From: Pseudomonadota bacterium | GTDB lineage: Bacteria > Pseudomonadota > Alphaproteobacteria > Rhizobiales > Xanthobacteraceae | Length of the DNA: 64,000 nucleotides | Assembly: GCA_023451825.1 (NCBI GenBank) | Contig: JAEXYA010000032.1 | Coordinates: 62,001-126,000, forward strand | Direction: 5' to 3' | Shown here: positions 61,321 through 64,000 of the stretch, piece by piece | How the letters are laid out: every line of letters starts with the position of its first letter | Position numbering within the stretch: the first letter of the stretch is position 1 | The notes under the pieces: generated by a model | Told to the model about the DNA's origin: nothing | The model's database searches: none | The model's input: the letters and a program-made list of their open reading frames with translations, nothing else | Translations under genes and position numbers: made by a program

Positions 61321-62022
61321 TCAGCGTGTCTCTTCAGCATAAGGCGCAAGCACATCGACGAGATCGCGGCCACGCGCCGGGCTGGGCTCCACAAGCGCAC
61401 GATTGGCGACTTCACCAAGATGCGAATGCATCAGCGCCATCGCTTGATCGACATCGCCGCTCTGCAACGTATCGATGATGGCGATGTGCTCGTTGATGCC
61501 GCATTCCGATGAATGCGGGCGGCTGAACAATGACAGCGTCAGGCAGCAGCGATAGGCGATCTCGCTGACATAGCGGACCAGCACCGGGCTGTTGGTCATG
61601 GACGCGAGCAAAATGTGAAACTCGGTGGCGAGACGGATCGAGACCGCACTCGGGCCGTCATTCGCCTCCTTCTCCGCCGCCACATGCGCTTTCAGGCGCG
61701 CGATCTGCGCCGGCTTCAGTTTGCCGGCCAGCTTGCGCACGATCAGGCGCTCCAGCTCCATGCGGATATCGAAGATGTCACGCGCATCCTGCCAGCTCGG
61801 CGTGACGACCACCGCGATGCGGTTGCGGCGGAGTTCAACAAGCCCCTCGGAGGCCAGCTGCCCGAGCGCATGCCGCGCAATCGTGCGGCTGACACCGAAG
61901 CGCTCTCCAAGCGCATCTTCGGGCAGCTTGGTGCCCGGCTCCAATGCCTGTTCGATGATCGCGCGCCGAAGCGCGCTGCAAATCACCGCGACTTTGTCTT
62001 TTGGGTTCGGCGTTTCCGGCAT
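61321..62022 (-). CDS. GntR-family regulator with FCD domain
   Basis: About 233 residues from ATG 62022. Winged helix 'ALEPGTKLPEDALGERFGVS' and 'RTIARHALGQLASEGLVELR', then an all-helical FCD ligand domain ('RDIFDIRMELERLIVRKLAG', with His in 'ATEFHILLASMT'). FadR-type regulators of this class sense organic acids. It is divergent from the ABC transporter genes and converges closely with mocR (14 bases). A weak ribosome site (GTCAGG) precedes the ATG. Confidence 0.88.
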   Translation of the reverse strand: MPETPNPKDKVAVICSALRRAIIEQALEPGTKLPEDALGERFGVSRTIARHALGQLASEGLVELRRNRIAVVVTPSWQDARDIFDIRMELERLIVRKLAGKLKPAQIARLKAHVAAEKEANDGPSAVSIRLATEFHILLASMTNSPVLVRYVSEIAYRCCLTLSLFSRPHSSECGINEHIAIIDTLQSGDVDQAMALMHSHLGEVANRALVEPSPARGRDLVDVLAPYAEETR

Positions 62023-62065
62023 CCTGACAAACCTGTACCACCCCGTACATAGAAGCGCTTGCGCG

Positions 62066-62200
62066 AAGTGCATGCACTTTATCGACGTGCCTGCCCAATA
62101 ATTCCGCAACAGCGCGCGTAAGGCGACAACTTGAGGAGGATTCGCCCCAGACTCAAGTGGCACCCCAATTGCATACACTTGTTGTCATGATCAGTATGCA
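62066..62200. promoter_or_regulatory. Palindromic operator candidates between gntR and ABC genes
   Basis: A perfect 14-base palindrome AAGTGCATGCACTT (62066-62079) lies 44 bases before the regulator start. About 100 bases on, GCATACACTT (62171-62180) matches its right half in 9 of 10 bases, and TGCATAC (62170-62176) pairs as an inverted repeat with GTATGCA (62194-62200) at the start of the ATPase gene. They look like sites for the divergent GntR protein. Confidence 0.6.
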
Positions 62201-63047
62201 AGAAAACCAAACGGCTGCCCAAAGCGCCCCACGTATCCCGACCGCCATTGAGCTGTCGCGGACTTCGGTGACCTTCGGCCGCGGCGCCAGCGCGACCCCG
62301 GCGCTGTCCGAGACCAATCTTATCATCCCCGACGGCGAATTCCTTGCCCTTGTCGGCCCATCCGGCTGCGGCAAGTCGACGATCCTCAAACTGGTCAGCA
62401 ATCTGATCCGCCCGACCACCGGTGTCGTCATCGTCGGCGGCCGCGAGGTGGCCGCCAAGGCGCTGCGGATCGGCATGGCGTTCCAGAACCCGACCATGCT
62501 TCCCTGGTTGACCATCGAGCAGAACATCATGCTGCCGCTGAAGATCGTGCAGCCGTTCCGCGCCGAATATCGGCAGAAGCGCAAGACCGAGTTTCGCCAC
62601 AAGGCGCACGCATTGCTGACGCAAGTCGGCCTCAAGGATTTTGCCAAAAAGTATCCGTGGCAGCTTTCGGGCGGCATGTTGCAGCGAGCCAATCTGTGCC
62701 GCGCGCTGATCCATGAACCGCGCATGCTGCTGCTCGACGAGCCTTTTGGCGCGCTCGATCAGTTCACCAAGGAAGAGCTGTGGTCGATCCTGCAGGGCCT
62801 GTGGCTGCAGCATAAACCGACCGTGCTGCTGGTGACGCACGACCTGCGCGAGGCCGGCTTCCTCGCCAGCCGCATCTGCGTGATGAGCGCGCGGCCCGGC
62901 CGCATCCTCGACGACAGCGCCGTGGATTTCCCGCGCCCGCGCACCATTCCAATGACCTTCGAGCCGGACTTCGTCGCGCTGAATCAGCGCCTGCGCGATC
63001 TCATCGTCAATGCCCGGAGCAACGCTCCGGCCGCACAGGAGGCATAA
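62187..63047 (+). CDS. NitT/TauT-type ABC transporter ATPase
   Basis: About 286 residues. Walker A 'FLALVGPSGCGKSTILKLVS', signature 'KKYPWQLSGGMLQRANLCRA', Walker B 'PRMLLLDEPFGALDQFTKEE' and H-loop 'TVLLVTHDLREAGFLASRIC', typical of the SsuB/TauB group. The start is uncertain: ATG 62187 or ATG 62196, or a GTG at 62157; a good GAGGAGG at 62134-62140 is too far from any of them. The stop touches the permease start. Confidence 0.9.
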   Translation: MISMQENQTAAQSAPRIPTAIELSRTSVTFGRGASATPALSETNLIIPDGEFLALVGPSGCGKSTILKLVSNLIRPTTGVVIVGGREVAAKALRIGMAFQNPTMLPWLTIEQNIMLPLKIVQPFRAEYRQKRKTEFRHKAHALLTQVGLKDFAKKYPWQLSGGMLQRANLCRALIHEPRMLLLDEPFGALDQFTKEELWSILQGLWLQHKPTVLLVTHDLREAGFLASRICVMSARPGRILDDSAVDFPRPRTIPMTFEPDFVALNQRLRDLIVNARSNAPAAQEA

Positions 63048-63821
63048 ATGAATCTCGGCCTCCGTCAAAAGCTCTGGTCGTTCGGACTGATCGTCGCCTT
63101 CTTCGCAGGCTGGCAACTGTTCTGCATCGTCTCCGGCATGTCTGACCTCATCCTGCCACGCCCGACCGATGTTCTCGCGACCCTGATCGCGAAATTCCCG
63201 ATCCTGTGGCCGCATATCGTGCAGACGCTGGTCACCACCATGACCGGATTTGCGCTCGGCGTTGGCCTTGGCGTGGTGCTTGGTGCCATCATCGGCGTAT
63301 CGAAAGTCGCTTACGACACCGCTTATCCGCTCTTGGTCGGCTTCTCCTCGATTCCGAAAGTCGCGGTGGTACCGATCTTCGTGCTGTGGTTCGGCTCGGG
63401 CTCGGTGCCGGCGATCCTTACCGCGCTATCGATCTGCTTCTTCCCGATCGTCGTGAACATCGCCACCGGTCTCGCCACGACGGAGCCCGAACTCGAGGAC
63501 GTGCTGAAGGCACTCGGCGCCAGCAAGATGGACATTCTTTGGAATGTCGGCCTGCCCAGAACCATGCCGTTCTTCTTCGCCTCGCTGAAGGTCGCCGTCA
63601 GTTACGCTTTTGTCGGTGCCGTGCTGGCCGAGACCGTCGCCTCCAATCGCGGCATCGGCAATGTGATGATGAGCGCATCGTCCAACTTCAACGTACCGCT
63701 GGTCTTCGCCTGCCTGTTCATTCTCGCGGCGCTCGGCGTCGCCCTCTACGTCATTTTCTCCCTGATCGAAGCGCGCGTGACCGGCTGGGCCACGCGCAAG
63801 ACCGACGCCATCGCAACCTAA
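63048..63821 (+). CDS. NitT/TauT-type ABC transporter permease
   Basis: A 257-residue permease with about six membrane segments ('LWSFGLIVAFFAGWQLFCIV', 'LVTTMTGFALGVGLGVVLGA') and the EAA loop 'LKALGASKMDILWNVGLPRT' that contacts the ATPase. It belongs to the SsuC/TauC/nitrate-type family. It follows the ATPase gene without a gap and is 24 bases from the receptor gene. Confidence 0.93.
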   Translation: MNLGLRQKLWSFGLIVAFFAGWQLFCIVSGMSDLILPRPTDVLATLIAKFPILWPHIVQTLVTTMTGFALGVGLGVVLGAIIGVSKVAYDTAYPLLVGFSSIPKVAVVPIFVLWFGSGSVPAILTALSICFFPIVVNIATGLATTEPELEDVLKALGASKMDILWNVGLPRTMPFFFASLKVAVSYAFVGAVLAETVASNRGIGNVMMSASSNFNVPLVFACLFILAALGVALYVIFSLIEARVTGWATRKTDAIAT

Positions 63822-63845
63822 TCACAACTCAACCCGGAGACCGTC

Positions 63846-64000
63846 ATGTTGAAGCGATTGACTGCCCTCGCCTTCTCGAGCGTGCTGCTCGCCAGCGCCG
63901 CGTCCGCGCAGGAAACCACCATCAAGTTCACGCTTGGCTGGAAGACCCAGGGCAGCGATGCCGCCTTCTTCTATGCAAAGGACAAAGGCTATTTCAAAGA
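63846..64000 (+). CDS. ABC transporter substrate-binding protein, NMT1/SsuA-like (partial)
   Basis: The first 51 codons of a receptor: signal peptide (MLKRLTALAFSSVLLASAAS, cleavage after AQ) then 'TTIKFTLGWKTQGSDAAFFY' and 'AKDKGYF', the start of the NMT1/THI5-like receptor fold used for nitrate, sulfonate, taurine or pyrimidine precursors. GGAGA precedes the ATG. The gene runs off the right edge; the ligand cannot be told. Confidence 0.85.
   Translation, partial: MLKRLTALAFSSVLLASAASAQETTIKFTLGWKTQGSDAAFFYAKDKGYFK

Noticed and set aside
62079..63215. 378-codon minus-strand frame over the ABC ATPase
   Set aside because: The ATPase has every expected motif; the antisense frame has none and covers the operator region.

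Overview
The window is a high-GC alphaproteobacterial chromosome segment. Rhizobial-type motility genes (motB/motC/motE with a fliK that carries a C-terminal hook-length domain), the gene order rpsT-dnaA-dnaN-recF-gyrB, several orphan Bug-type solute receptors and abundant inverted intergenic repeats all point to the Bradyrhizobium/Rhodopseudomonas/Tardiphaga group (Nitrobacteraceae). This assignment is inference from gene content and protein style; no database was searched.

Region 1 (1-23.7 kb) is a flagellar cluster. Genes on the minus strand run, in transcription order, motA, fliM, a small membrane protein, fliN, fliG, flhB, flgB, flgC, fliE, flgG, flgA, flgI, motE, flgH, fliL, fliP, flagellin, fliF, a FliH-like gene, motB, motC, fliK, a lytic transglycosylase, flgE and the start of flgK. 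flgF and fliI are divergent on the plus strand. Many genes overlap by 1-4 bases. The flagellin mRNA has a leader that can base-pair over its own ribosome binding site. fliQ, fliR, flhA, flgD, flgL, flaF and flbT are not in the window and may lie beyond the left edge.

Region 2 (23.7-42 kb) holds mostly single genes: a secreted TPR-CHAT protein, a DUF4174-like protein, GGDEF and HD-GYP signalling proteins, a secreted twin-repeat cysteine protein, a spermidine-synthase-like protein, an acyl-CoA synthetase, an Rrf2/flavin reductase/methyltransferase operon, a dienelactone hydrolase, MsrA, a Wza-like lipoprotein and orphan tricarboxylate-type receptors. Most gaps from about 30.8 to 48.8 kb hold composite inverted repeats of at least five families.

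Region 3 (42-51.5 kb) is the replication region. A 1.25-kb non-coding gap between rpsT and dnaA carries a perfect DnaA box inside a dense cluster of seven GANTC sites, a candidate oriC or dnaA control region. dnaA and dnaN are separated by a MntA/HepT toxin-antitoxin module with an inverted repeat on each side, followed by recF and gyrB.

Region 4 (51.5-64 kb) is catabolic and transport DNA: a FAD monooxygenase with a divergent LysR regulator, then a likely operon of degradative HMG-CoA reductase, family III CoA-transferase, enoyl-CoA hydratase and a branched-chain-type ABC receptor, with a divergent MocR-type regulator and clear operator-like repeats between them. A FadR-type GntR regulator is divergent from a NitT/TauT-like ABC transporter that runs off the right edge, again with palindromic operator candidates in the gap.
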